A program made the position numbers and the translations under genes. A stretch of 64,000 nt of DNA from Fontisphaera persica (lineage in GTDB: Bacteria > Verrucomicrobiota > Verrucomicrobiia > Limisphaerales > Fontisphaeraceae), in NCBI RefSeq assembly GCF_024832785.1, contig NZ_CP116615.1, positions 2,046,001-2,110,000 on the forward strand. Reading direction: 5' to 3'. The notes under the pieces are model-generated. The model saw only the letters and a program-made list of their open reading frames with translations, searched no databases and was not told where the DNA came from. Of this stretch, positions 11,839 through 23,700 are shown piece by piece (position 1 is the stretch's first letter; each line of letters begins with the position of its first letter).

Positions 11839-14574
11839 ATGACAGCAACCTTATCTCGAAAATCTCGCGTCATTCACCGGGCGCACCCGGAGTATGGTTT
11901 TGGGGTGGTGGAGTACGTGGAGGAGGATGCGCTGGGGAAACGCGACTGCAGGTGGCCTTTGATTATCTGGATCAGTTGCTCCCGGCGCAGCCCGATGAAT
12001 TGGAACGGGTAAGCTATCCGCATGAAGACGCCGCCGCTGGACGATGGGGAAGTGTCTGCGTTTCGGTGCCGGCTGGCCGCGGCAGTGGTGCTCAGTGAGC
12101 ATCATCAAACCAGTTGTTTCACCCGGGCCGCGGTGCAGCCATTGCCGCACCAGGTGCATGTGGTGGATCGGGTGCTCACGGGCAACCGCTTTGGGCACGT
12201 GCTGGCTGATGATGTGGGTCTGGGCAAAACGGTGGAAGCAGGGTTGATCATTGCTGGTTTGTTGCGACAGGAGCCGCCGCTGCGCGTGATGGTGGTGTGC
12301 CCGGCGGGGCTGGCGTTGCAATGGCAGGATGAATTGGAGGATTTGTTCAACCTGCATTTTATGATCGTCGGGGTCAACTTGAACGGAACGCTGGAGGCCA
12401 GCTGGCGCAATCAAACGGCCGTCATTGTTTCCATCGACCGCATCAAGCGCCCAGAATACCGGGAACTGTTGCAGCACGTGGGGCCGTTTGATCTGGTCAT
12501 CTGCGATGAAGCCCACCGATTGACCGCCCGGCGCAATGCCATCAACCAGGATTTGGAGGAAACGCTTAACTATCGTTTTTCAAATTCCTGGTGGAAAACC
12601 GGTTAGTCCGGCATGTGGAAAACCCCGACCGCACGCCGCGTTCGCCCCGGTTGCTGCTGCTTTCCGGCACGCCGCATCAGGGAGATGACGAGCGGTTCCT
12701 GCGCCTTTGCACCTGCCAAGGCCAGATTTGTTTCAACCGGACGCCCGCCCAGTGCATGAGCAGTTTCAAAAATTGCACTTGCGGGAAACGTTGACCCGAA
12801 CGCCGAAGTCACGGGCGGTGGATTGGGAAGGCCGCCCGTTGTTCAAGGGGCATGACACGCAAACCCTGGAGGTCTCGTGGTCACCGGCGGAAGTGGCACT
12901 GTCCAATTTGCTTACTCAGTACATTCGCAAAAGCCTCGAAGCCTCCACCAATGGTTCCCGCGGCTACGGCCTGGCGGTGGCCCTGGTCATGCACACCTAC
13001 CACAAAATTGCCGCCAGCAGTTGGACGGCCTTGCAGGCGGCCCTGGAACGCCGCGCCGCGCATTTGGCTCAGGGCCGCGGAATTCATTGGGAGGACATGG
13101 TGGAGGAAGACGAAGATGACGGGAAACCATCGCATGCCTCAACCACCTCCATGAACGCGGCAAGCGTTTCTTTGACGGGGAAGAACTCCTGCTGGATCGG
13201 CTGCAGCAAGCACTGAAATCCCTGACCCGCGACACCAAATGGGAGTTCTGCGCTCAATTACTGCGTGACTTAGACCACCGCGAACCAGGGGCCAAGGTGC
13301 TGCTCTTTACTCAGTACCGCGCCACCATGGACTACCTGTGTGCGCGGCTGGCCGAGCTATTTCCTTCGGCGGAGGTGGAAGTCATCCACGGTGGTTGCAG
13401 CATGGAGCAGCGCCGTGAAGCGCGCCGCCGCTTTGAGCAGGCCTCCCGCTTTCTGGTTTCCACCGAGGCCGGCGGGGAGGGCATCAATTTGCAAAAAGCC
13501 TGCCATATCATGATCAATTATGATCTACCGTGGAACCCGATGCGCTTATTGCAGCGCATAGGGCGGCTGGACCGCTACGGACAATCCCACCGCGTGCAGG
13601 TATATAACCTGCGCGTGCCTGAATCGTGGGATGCCAAAATCTCGCTGCGCATCCTGGAGCGGTTGCGGGCCGTGCAACACACCCTCGGGCTGACCGGCGT
13701 ACAGGAGGATTATTTTGAAATGATTCTGGGACAGGTGGCCAGTCAGGTGGACCCCTCAGGCAGATTCACCCGCCACGTACAAGGCCAAGAGCGCTCCGAC
13801 GAGGAAGTGGATGGCTGGATTCAGGAAGCCGCCCGCTCCGTTCATCGCCTGCAGGCGTTGCTGGGCGACGCCGGCAGCTTCAACGGCGACCTCGCCGCCA
13901 TCAAGCCCACCTTGAGCAGTGCCGATTTCAAGCTGGCCTTCCAACTCGCTCTGGAACGCCACGGCTTGCGGCTGCAGGACACCCGCAACAGCGCCAACCA
14001 GTTCGTCCGTGGCGTCCATCATTTCGAATTGCCTGCTGCCTTTCGCGACCCCGTCTTCCGCCCCGGCCGCACGTGTCACGTGGTGTTTGACCGGGAGATC
14101 TTTCTGCAAGTGCGCGACGAAGACCTTGGCCGCGTGCGAGGCCAACCCATCAAACCCGTGCTGGCGGGTTTTGGCGAGCCGGTGACCGACTGGCTGTTCC
14201 AAGGCGCAGTGGAAGCGCGTCCCCGCGAAAGCGCCTTCGCCATTCAGGCTGGCCAGGACTGGCCACATGGCGCGGGCTGGCTGTGGGTGTATGTGTTGCG
14301 GTGGCTGGGCCAGGCGCGCCGCCTGCAAACACCTGATTCCGTTGTGGCCGTGTTTCATGCGCCGACAAAGGGCCTTATGCACTTGCCGGCGGCCGAGGTG
14401 ATGAGCTTGGTGCATGCGGCCACGGCCCTCAGTACTGCCGCTTCTCCTGCCCCCTCCTTTCCGGCGGAGGTAGAAGTCCATGCCAAGAAACTGGCTCAGC
14501 AGACGTTGCGCGACCGTCTCCAAGGTCGCGACCCCGCTTGCAAGCCAGGGCTGGCCTCTCGCTCTGGCTGGTAG
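11839..14574 (+). CDS. SNF2-family helicase with N-terminal tudor-like (DUF3553-type) region (frameshifted)
   Basis: About 910 residues across five frame segments. The ATG at 11839 opens with VIHRAHPEYGFGVVEYVEED, the pattern of DUF3553/tudor-like modules found at the N-terminus of RapA/SNF2 motors. The motor has Walker A ADDVGLGKTVEAG (near 12,210), DEAH box VICDEAHRL (near 12,500), motif III LLLLSGTPHQGD (near 12,655), and the C-terminal lobe with LLFTQYRATMDYL, STEAGGEGINLQ and QRIGRLDRYGQ (13,300-13,580). A helicase-associated region with no recognised motif follows. It starts two bases after the MITE-like repeat that ends the sacsin-like gene, so both are probably transcribed together. 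The likely role is an ATP-driven DNA translocase in defence; it is not a duplicate of the DrmD-like gene, whose N-terminus differs. Confidence 0.8.
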
Positions 14575-14752
14575 CATGGGTGGAAGCGCCGGCGCACTGA
14601 AGAGACAAGTTCCAGGATGCCTGTCGCTCATCACGGTAGCGCCCTCCCACTATTAGCGGGCCAAGTTGCCTCTTTTCATGGCCGGCACGCACGGCGTGGA
14701 CCACACGGGCCCTAGGGATGCCGATAAACTCCTAAAAACAACCTGCCTGGGG

Positions 14753-15965
14753 TTATTTTTTGTGATTCAACTCTGGTGCCGCGGTATATTCATCATGCAA
14801 TTGAATCTCGGGAAAAGCTTCTTTGGCCAGTCGCACAAAATCGGGATCTTTCAAACTCTCATACGTCACGCCCTTAAAAGGGCCCGCACGCGCATCCCGT
14901 CCACATTTAAAGAAAAATTTTTAAAGGCATCCTGTAACGCACCGTGAATCAACATTTTTGCCCGGGCCGTGCGCTCCGGCCCCACGAGCTGGTGGCGCCA
15001 CTTTGCGGGCGGCCGGTTCAAAACCGCTGGCGTCAGCAAATCCACCAACCTGGCTTTATTATCTTCCACGATGCCTTTAAAATGGTGGCGAACATAGGCC
15101 TGAAAATCCGCCAGCTGGCGTTCCAACTCTTTCACTTCCCTGCTAAATGCCTCCTTGGCGGAGCGGCGGATGATGCTGCCCCCGTAGCCAGGCATCGGGT
15201 GGGTATAACGTTTCTCAATTTCCTTCTTAACTCGTTCCAAGGCTTCTTTCTTTTGCAGTAGTTCCTGGCTGATCTCCAAACAAAATAAACTCTTGATTTG
15301 GGGCGAGTCAAAGCCCGTCAGTTCTGGGGAATTTTCACCTCCTGCCTTTGCAGTTGAATTTTTCCAGGTGGAGATTCGACAAACTCCACCTGGCAATTGA
15401 AGACCCGCACCTGGCGGGCCAAGTCAAACGCCAAAGGCGGGTTCACCGCCAAGTCGTCCGCCACCTTCCTTACTTTGTCTTCCGACACATGGTCCAGCCC
15501 GACTTTTTGCTCCTCCACTCCCTTGGAGCCTATGCCTAGGTCATTGGCCACGGGTGGGGTACGCCATCAAAACCAGGCAGTTGGGCCGTTTATCCTGACT
15601 TGAGCCGGCTTCAATAAGCAAGGGAGTGGGGCTGTAGATCAGCACTTTCTCGTCCACCACCAACAAGCCCAGCCGCAGGCCGGGTTGCTCGCAGACCATG
15701 GTCCCCAGCGATTGGGCGGTGGTTTGCAGTCGCTGCAGCCCCTCCATGGTTCCATAGCCCAGCCGGCAAACCTCGGCATCAACATCCAAAATCACTCTCA
15801 CCCCTTGGGCGCCCAACCGCCTCCACGCCTCCGACAAGGCCTCGGCAACGACGTTGGAGACCCCCGGCGCCGCAAACACCACCAGCCGGCGAGCCCCGGC
15901 GATGGCCGCCACTAATTTGGCGTCGTCTATCTCACAAAAGCGCTTTCTTCCATAAGTCTGGCCTG
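14753..15965 (-). CDS. PLD-like domain protein with degenerate HKD motif (frameshifted)
   Basis: About 400 residues in four frame segments, convergent with the SNF2 gene. The N-terminal half reads KRFCEIDDAKLVAAIAG, VVFAAPGVSN, GVRVILDVDAEVCRLG and LRLGLLVVDEKVLIYSPTP, the fold pattern of phospholipase D-like domains. The usual HxKxxxxD is replaced by LRLGLLVVD, so H and K are missing and the domain is probably non-catalytic. The C-terminal half is helical (LLQKKEALERVKKEIEKRY) and ends AFPEIQLHDEY, with stop at 14753. No ATG fits the first frame; a GTG or a start cut off by the adjacent IS is possible. PLD-like proteins such as DrmC accompany SNF2 helicases in DISARM-type loci, which is the basis for linking it to its neighbour. 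Confidence 0.55.
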
Positions 15966-16015
15966 TGATTAGCGTAGCCTTCTTTTACCAGAATTAAGTC
16001 CGCCAATCAACCTTC

Positions 16016-17022
16016 TCAAAGCCTGGCGTTCAAGCAGGGGCGCATCTCAATTTCTTGCAGGGTGGAAGGCGGTGTGGGGAAGAGGAGCGACCAGCGGTCG
16101 TTGCGCCAGAAGGTTTCCAGACAGAGCAGCGCTTCGTCCCCGGCCGTGCTCCAGAACTGCCCGGGCCGCTTGAACCGGCACTGCGCCTGCCGACAGGTCG
16201 CTTCCACCGCCCCGCTGCCCAGCGGTTCGCCCGCCCGCCGCCCGGCCCGATAGTCCATCCGCGCCTGATGCTCCCACAAGTAGGCGATTTCTTTGGCCAC
16301 CTACTCCGCCGTCGGCCCGGCGGACAGTCCCGCCAGAGCCTCCTCCAGTTGCAGGATCATCTGGTAGGGTTCCAAGCTAAGTTCCAATTGGCGCGCTTCG
16401 GTGGCGGCTTGCGCGTCGAGCTGGGCGCGCAGACGCTGGGTGCAGGCTCCTGACGTTTGGCTTCCCGGTCGGGGGTGGCGGGGGCACCTTCACGCCGCTC
16501 AACGGTTCAAGCACCACGCTAGCGTCGGCGATGGGCAGCTTGCTGGCGGCCAGCGCCATCAGGGCTTGCACGGCGGGGCGAGTAGCCAGCGGTGTCGTCG
16601 AGACCCAGGGCGGCATCGGCCGGGATGCGCCATTGGCGGCAGCGTTGGCAATAGCAGCGGGTGCGTGCCAAAGTGATGTCGCCAAAGCGGGTCTGGAAGG
16701 TGCGGGCGTGGCCGGAGGAGCACCGGCTTAAGGGTTGACCGCAGACCGGGCAGTGCGGGGGCGTGGCGTCGGCCTTGGCCTGCGCGGCCCGCCTCAGGGT
16801 TTCCTGCAGGAGGGCTTGTATGTCATGCTGGGGTTGGGTTTCCAGATGGCCCAAATTTGATCGGCAGCTCCCAAGAAGTGCGCCACTGAGGCTTCCAAGG
16901 TCCCCACCAGCCGGGCCGCCAGCACGGCCAAGGGTTCTGGGGCGGGTGCCGCAGGCTGGGTGGGGCGAGCAGGGCAACGGTGGGGGTGGTAGCGGGGGAT
17001 GTTAGCAAAGTTGTCGTCATGG
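16016..17022 (-). pseudogene. ISKra4-family transposase, internally deleted
   Basis: From ATG at 17022, read across frameshifts, the N-terminal part has the zinc-type CPVCGQPLSR and CYCQRCRQW motifs and PADAALGLDDTAGYSP; the C-terminal part has PLGSGAVEATCRQAQCRF and FWRNDRW. Both are typical of ISKra4-family transposases. Only about 335 codons separate start and stop at 16016, and the middle part, where the first catalytic aspartates should lie, runs straight from LPIADASVVLEP into the C-terminal region. This looks like an internal deletion, so the copy is probably inactive. The stop codon lies just outside the left inverted repeat. Confidence 0.65.
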
Positions 17023-17061
17023 CCCCACTATACACCCCCTGCAAGAAAATGAGATGCGCCC
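16038..17061 (-). mobile_element. ISKra4-like insertion sequence with 25 bp terminal inverted repeats
   Basis: The left end (16038-16062) and right end (17037-17061) are inverted copies of gggcgcatctca(a/t)tttcttgcag plus gg. The body encodes one leftward transposase that keeps N- and C-terminal parts but is shorter than usual for ISKra4. I see no target duplication in the flanks. The element separates the PLD-like gene from the HTH-helicase-methylase operon. Confidence 0.65.
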
Positions 17062-17176
17062 TCTGCCTGATCTCTGACTGATTTAACCTTGTCTGGGCGA
17101 AACCGGACCGCTAAAATGGGTCTCTGAGCCAGCCCAATGTAGGGCGCAACATCATGGTGGAAAATGGCTTTGCCTT

Positions 17177-17371
17177 ATGAATGAATACAGGCTGTCTGTT
17201 GAAGAGGTTGCGGCGCACCTGGGCGTCACCCAAAACACCTTCCCGAAGTGGGTCGTCCGGCAGAACATGTCCGCCCATAAAATGGGACGGTGGTGGAGGT
17301 TTCCCGCCTCTGAGGTGGACAAGCGGGTCCATCGCGGCAAGACAGCGCAGAAGAGGGTACCCCGAAAGTAA
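17177..17371 (+). CDS. Small HTH (excisionase/MerR-type) DNA-binding protein
   Basis: A 64-residue protein, MNEYRLSVEEVAAHLGVTQ, with the helix-turn-helix EVAAHLGVTQNTFPKWV and the wing GRWWRFPASEVDKRV of the HTH_17/excisionase family. Its stop codon is adjacent to the start of the PLD-helicase gene, so it is the first gene of that operon. The likely role is an operon regulator; the alternative is an excisionase-like factor from an integrated element. Confidence 0.75.
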   Translation: MNEYRLSVEEVAAHLGVTQNTFPKWVVRQNMSAHKMGRWWRFPASEVDKRVHRGKTAQKRVPRK

Positions 17372-20300
17372 CATGAGTGCTCCTTTGTCACCCCCGCCAC
17401 CAACTCCGGGATCCGGGACAATCATTACTACGGCAGCGTAGGCGAGTTCCTCAAGACTCACATCCGCAAAGGGGCCCGGATGTCGGTGGTGTCAGCCTAC
17501 TTCACCATCTACGCTTACGCTGCCCTAAAGGACTGCCTCGACCAGATTGACCGCATGCAATTCCTTTTCGGTGAGCCCGCGTTCGTGAAATCGCTGGACC
17601 CGGCCAGGACGGAATCAAAAACGTTCATTATTGCTCCCGAAGGTCTGAAGCTCGCCAACACCCTCCAACAAAAGCGGGTAGCCAAGGAATGCGCCAATTG
17701 GATTCGCCAGAAGGTGGACATCAAAACCGTTTACCGTAGCGGTTTTCTTCACGGCAAACTTTATCATGTCGCCAATATTGGCCACGACGCCGTCGCCATT
17801 CTCGGCAGCCCAATTTTACGCCGCGCGGTCTGGGTCTGCAGCATACCGGCAGCAATATTGAACTAAACCTCATTGCCAGTGCTGCCGCCGACCGCGACCA
17901 ACTCAAGGCATGGTTTGATCGTCTATGGAATGACCCTAATTTGGTCAAAGATATCAAAGCCAACGTACTGCAATACCTGGAGCAGGTCTATGAGAATCAT
18001 TCACCGGAGTTTATCTATTACAAGACCCTCTTCCACATCTTCGAGAAGTTTTGGGCGATGCCCGCAAAACCGACTCCGACCTGGGGGCCACCACTTTGTT
18101 TGACACCGAGATTTGGAAAGCCCTCTTTGATTTTCAAAGGACGGGGTGAAGGGCATCATCAACAAAATACTGGCCCACAACGGCTGCATTCTCGCCGACA
18201 GTGTCGGTTTGGGCAAGACATACGAAGCCCTCGCCGTCATCAAATTCTTCGAGCTCCGTAATGAGCGCGTCCTTGTCTTATGCCCCAAAAATTGCGTGAC
18301 AACTGGACGGTGTACCGGCTGAACGATAAATTAAACCCATTCGTCGCCGACCGATTCCGCTATGACGTTCTCGCCCACACCGATTTGAGCCGGGAGACCG
18401 GCTATTCGGGCGACATCAATCTCGAAACCCTGAATTGGGGCAACTACGACCTGGTCGTCATTGATGAGTCCCACAATTTTCGCAACAACACTCCTGGCCG
18501 CCGTGACGAACAGGGCAACCTCATCCGTCGCAGCCGCTACCAGCGCCTCATGGAGGACATCATCTGCTCCGGCGTGCGCACCAAGGTGCTTCTGCTCACG
18601 GCGACCCCCGTCAACAACACCCTCAAGGACCTTGGCAACCAGGTGGCCTTCATCTCGGCAGGCAAAGACGAAGCCTTTCGGGAATCCATCGGCATCGTCA
18701 GTGTCAAGGAGACGCTCCGCCAGGCGCAGGCCCACTTCACCAACTGGTCCAAGCAGTCGCCCAGAGAACGCAAGACGTCCGATCTGCTGTTGCGCCTTGG
18801 TTCAGACTTTTTCAAACTCCTTGACGAGCTCACCATCGCCCGTGCTCGTAAACACGTCGAGAAATACTATAAGCACGAGATGGCACGCCTAGGAGGTTTC
18901 CCCAAACGCCTCAAACCTGTGGCGATTTATCCGGAAATTGACTCGCAGCGCCGTTTTCCTTCCTACGACCGCCTAAACCAAGAAATCGGGCAATACAAGC
19001 TTTCCGTGTTCAACCCCGCCAAATACGTCAAAAAGCAATTTCAGCACCTCTATCAGACATCTACCCACGATCCTTTTCGCAAGCCGACCGTGAAACTTTT
19101 CTCATAGGCATGATGAGGGTTGGTTTCCTCAAACGGCTCGAAAGTTCGGTCGAGTCCTTTAAAATTACCTTGAAACGGACCATCGAAAAATTGAGTCCTT
19201 GGAACAAAAATAACCAGTTTCCAAACCCGCCCAAATAACTGCGGCGTACTGGCCACTGAAGAGCTGGCTCTCGACTTCCATGACGACGAGGAATTGCAGA
19301 ACGCCTGGGAAGTCGGCGGCAAATTCAAATACCAATTGGAGCATCTTGACCTCAACCAATGGCTTAAAGACTTGGACCAGGACAAAAGCAGCTTTCCAGT
19401 CTCCACAGAGCCGCCACAGATGTCTCCCTGATCGCGACCAGAAACTGGCTGAGCTCAAGAAGCTTATCGCCGCCAAGGTCAGGCACCCCACCCAAAACAA
19501 GGTAGGCAATCTCAACCGCAAAGTTCTCGTTTTCACCGCGTTTGCCGACACCGCCACCTACTTGTACGAGAATCTCCACCAATGGGCGCTCAAGGAGCTG
19601 GGCATCCACTCCGCCTTGGTCGTGGGCACGGGCAAGAACCGCACCACCTACCAGCCGGAAGGTTTACAGCGCCCCACCGACTACCATCACATTTTGATCA
19701 ATTTCTCCCCCATCTCCAAACGGCGCGAGAGAATCCGCTCCATGCCGCAGCAGGGGAGATTGACCTGCTGATTGCCACCGACTGCATCAGCGAGGGCCAA
19801 AACCTTCAGGACTGTGACTACCTGATCAACTACGACATCCACTGGAATCCCGTCCGCATCCTCCAACGTTTTGGCCGCGTGGACCGCATCGGCAGTCTCA
19901 ACCCCACTGTTCAACTGGTGAACTTCTGGCCCACCCCCACCTCGACCAGTACATCAGCCTCAAGCACCGCGTCGAAGCCCGCATGGCCCTGGTGGACATC
20001 GCGGCCACGCTGGAGGACAACCTGCTCCAGCGCGAGGACCTGCAGGACCTCATCAAGGACGAACTGCGTTACCGCGACCGCCAGTTGCTCCGGCTCAAAG
20101 ACGAAGTCCTAGACCTGGAAGAGTTGGATGAATCCATCAGCCTGACTGAGTTCACCTTGGATGATTTTCGCATGGACCTCCTTAAATACCTGGAGGCCAA
20201 CCGAAGCCGCCTCGTGGCCGCCCCTTTGGTCTCTACACCGTGGTGCCCCCGACGAGATCAAGGCGGTTGCCCCCGGTGTCATCTGGTGTTTGAAACAGAA

Positions 20301-20719
20301 AACTTCGCCTGCGCCTGCCGCAGCGGGCGAAGGTGAAGAGGGTGAGACAAAACCGCCACCCAGGTCAATCCCTTGCAGCCCTACTTCCTGGTTTACGTTT
20401 TGGAGGACGGCAACGTCCGCCTTGCCTTTACCCAGGCCAAGCACATCCTAGGTCTTTACCACGAGCTATGCGCCGGCAAGCCCACCGCCTACGAGGACCT
20501 CTGCACCCTTTTGACCAGCAAACCGCTGATGGCCGCGAGACCGCTCTCTATGACAACCTGCTCAAGAAAGCCGTCGAGTCCATCGTTTCAACCTTCCGCA
20601 AACGCATGGCCGACGGCCTCCAATCCAGCCGCAGCTTCATAATCCCCAACCACCAGGACCAAGTCAGCGATGCCACTGATTTCGAGCTGGTGACCTGGCT
20701 GGTCATCAAAAAGCCATAA
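17372..20719 (+). CDS. PLD-nuclease/SNF2-helicase fusion (frameshifted)
   Basis: About 1,110 residues in roughly eight frame segments. The N-terminal domain is PLD-like: HYYGSVGEFLKTHIRKGA, then GFLHGKLYHV (HxK) followed by GS(S)NFTPRGLGLQ after a one-base gap near 17,812, a plausible catalytic half-site. The motor has Walker A ADSVGLGKTYEAL (near 18,200), DESH box VVIDESHNFRN (near 18,460), motif III LLLTATPVNNTL (near 18,595), and the second lobe KVLVFTAFADTATYL, CISEGQNLQDCDYL and QRFGRVDRIGS (19,520-19,900). It ends ELVTWLVIKKP at 20719, six bases before the methylase start. The arrangement implies a restriction factor that moves on DNA and cuts, paired with the methylase that protects self DNA. 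Confidence 0.8.
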
Positions 20720-20725
20720 ACAACC

Positions 20726-23700
20726 ATGCCCACCCAGTGTGCCCCAATGAATCCCCTCCAGATTAAACAGGCCATCACCACAGCATTGGCCGGCTTTGCC
20801 AGCCAGCCGGAAGCGGCTGCCGCCACTGCTCTGTTCGAGACGCTCGGTTATCGGAGCGCAAAACGGCTTCCGTTGGACTCGAACACGCCCGAGCACTTTC
20901 TTAACACCTTTGCCCAGGGCCGGCAGTTCAACCAGGAACATGCCATGCTGACAGACTGGAATTCGGTGGACTTCCTGTTCCAACTCACCGACGACGAAGT
21001 CCGAGCTGCTGGCGGCGCCCAACAGTCACTCCCGTTCGACAGCCGGGGCGGGTACAACGGAGCGGTGATCGAGTCTTATCTTTTCTTCGCCATCGCCCTG
21101 AAAAACCGCACTACTCCCGCACCGACCTGGCAAACATCACCCGCGCTGTCAACCGCTTGTTTTCCATGCCAGTGCTGCTGCTGTTTCGGCACGGCGACAC
21201 CCTGACCCTGGCGGTCATCAACCGCCGCCTTCATAAGCGCGACCCGTCTAAAGATGTGCTGGAGAAAGTCACCCTCATCAAAGACATTTGCTTTGCCCAG
21301 CCCCACCGTGCCCATGTCGAGATCCTCCATGACCTTTCCTTCGCCGCTCTTTACGAGAAATACCAGCCAGCCAACTTCGTCCAACTCCACAACGCCTGGC
21401 AGAAGACCCTCGACATCCACGAGCTTAACGATCAGTTCTTCCGCGATTATAAGATCGTTTTTGCGGATTTGCAGAAGCACCTGCGCAGGATTTCCAGGAC
21501 CCCGTTTGGGCTCATGATTTTGCCCTGCAACTGCTCAACCGGCTGCCGTTGTGCGCCAAAGTAACTGTTACCCGGCGCGGGGTGGGCAGGGGGCCCGTTG
21601 CGCCAAAAGGGTGTTACCCAAGTTGACCCCTCATTTGAGAACAAAGAAAGCCGCCGGACGCAGTCCCGCCGGCCTCCCTTGTTCCCGTTTCTTGGGGAAA
21701 TTCCCGTACTCCAAGACGCCTCCGAATTCAAGCCGTTAGTCGCCGCCGGGCTTCAATCGCCTGCTTCTGGCGTTCGATGTCCCGCCCCAGTTGGAAGGGA
21801 TTGAGCGTGGCGTGCAGCGCCCGCAAGCGCGCCTTGGTTTCGGCACTGACTTCCGCCGCCGCCAGCACCCGGGCGTAGGGCGTTTGGGGGACGCCATACT
21901 GCCGCACCATCCGCCCCCGCTCCGAGACTTACCCTCCAGCTTGAGGGTCGGCAGGAAATGATTGAGCAACGGCTCCAACGCCTCTTTGCAGAGGGTGTTG
22001 ATGAGCGGCGTGACCGCCGGGTTGTCGTAACGCCCATAACCGAAATGCTGGCGCACCCGCGTCCAGTTGCGCTGCTCGACATGGGCGTTGTCGTTCTTCT
22101 GATAGGGCCGGGCGCGGGTGAAGAGCACCGGCCGGGGACGCTGCCCCAGGTAGGCCACCAGGTGATGGTTGATGAACTCGCCCCCGTTGTCGGTGTCCAC
22201 CCCCGCAGGGCAAAGGGCAGGCTGGCCTCCAGATCGCGAATCTGCGTCAAAGTGGCGTGCTGGCTGCGGTTTTCCAAGGCGCGCAGCCCGGCCCAGTCGG
22301 TGCTAATATCCACCCCATCCAGCATCCACAGATGCCGGTCATCCAGACAGCCGCCGCATAGGGCCACCGTGTCCAGCTCCAGCCAGCCGGGGCCGGTCTC
22401 GGTCCACTCGCCGCGCAGGGGATGCTCTGACGCAAGAGGCTGCCGGGCCGGGTGCCGGTCGGTCGCCGCCCGCCCGCCGCAGCGGGGCCAGCAAACGATC
22501 CAAGGTGCGCGCACTGATACTCAAGAGCGCCTGGCGCAAATCCGGGTCCAGGCGGCGATGATCGGTTTCATAGGCGGCCAGCCACTCGGGAAGCAGGGCA
22601 CGCAGCCGCACCCCGCAGGGTTGGAAGGCCGCCTGCCAGATCGGCCGAATCACCGGCAGCAGCGTCTCCGGGTGGTAGGTCTTCGGCCGCCCCAAAACCA
22701 AGCCGGGCGCCCGTCGCGCCGACGGCCCGGCCCGCAGCGCCCGAATGGCCGCCTTGCGATGGTAGCCCAACAGGGCGACGGCCTGGTCGAGCAGTTGGGC
22801 TTTGTAGAGTCGCCCGGCCCGGGCATAGCGCCGACGCAGCTGGGCCAGGACTTCTTGACGAGTGTTTTGACTCATTTCGGTGTTCATGGCTCGGTAACAC
22901 CGACTTTTGGCACAACGACCAGTTTCCGCCAACCGGTCAGCCCCGCCTGGGTAACAATCTTTTGGCGCAAATCGCTGCTCTTTATTTATTTCATCCAGCG
23001 CAAATATTGGCTGGGCAAGAAGGCCGATTTCCTCTATCGTTTCTGGCAGGCATACCAGCAATCAGGCCAGAAGAAAGACACCTTTACGAGCGCTGGCTTA
23101 CCGTTCTATTTTTGAGGCCTTCAATAACAAATTTCATGGGGGCCATCGCCATTTTCCAACCGACATCTCTCGGCTCTCATGGGTGCCCCCTACCTCAATG
23201 GCGGCCTCTTTATTCGCAACCGCCTTGATGAAGCCCATGATCCCCAGTTGCCTGATGCCTTTTTAGCACTCTCTTTGATGCATTCCAGAATCAAGCCCCG
23301 GGCTTCCTCGAACGTTATTATTTCACCATCGCGGAATCCACGCCCCTCAACGTGGAAGTGGCAGTGGACCCGGAAATGATTGGCAAGGTTTACGAAAGCC
23401 TCGTCAACATCTCCGACCGGGGCGTAACCAAGGAAGACCAGCGTGGCAGCGCGGGTATTTTTACACCCGCGCGTCGAAATTGACCTGATGTGCCGGCTGG
23501 CCTTGGTGGATGTCCTGGCCAATCACCTTGATGCCACCTTCAAACCCCTGCTCTACGATGCTGTTTTTGCTTTTGATCAGGAAGAGCAAGCGCGCCGATC
23601 AGGCGCTTGCTCAACATAACCTCTGGCCCCAACTGGGCGAACTGCTCAGGAAATTCACGGTTTGCGATCCCGCCTGTGGCAGCGGCTCGTTTCTGGTCGG

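Noticed and set aside
13756-14634. Leftward 292-codon open frame
   Set aside because: Antisense to the C-terminal part of the SNF2 gene, whose own frame is 425 codons with clear helicase motifs.
21958-23115. Rightward 385-codon open frame across the IS
   Set aside because: Antisense to the rve transposase and crossing the right inverted repeat; no motif.
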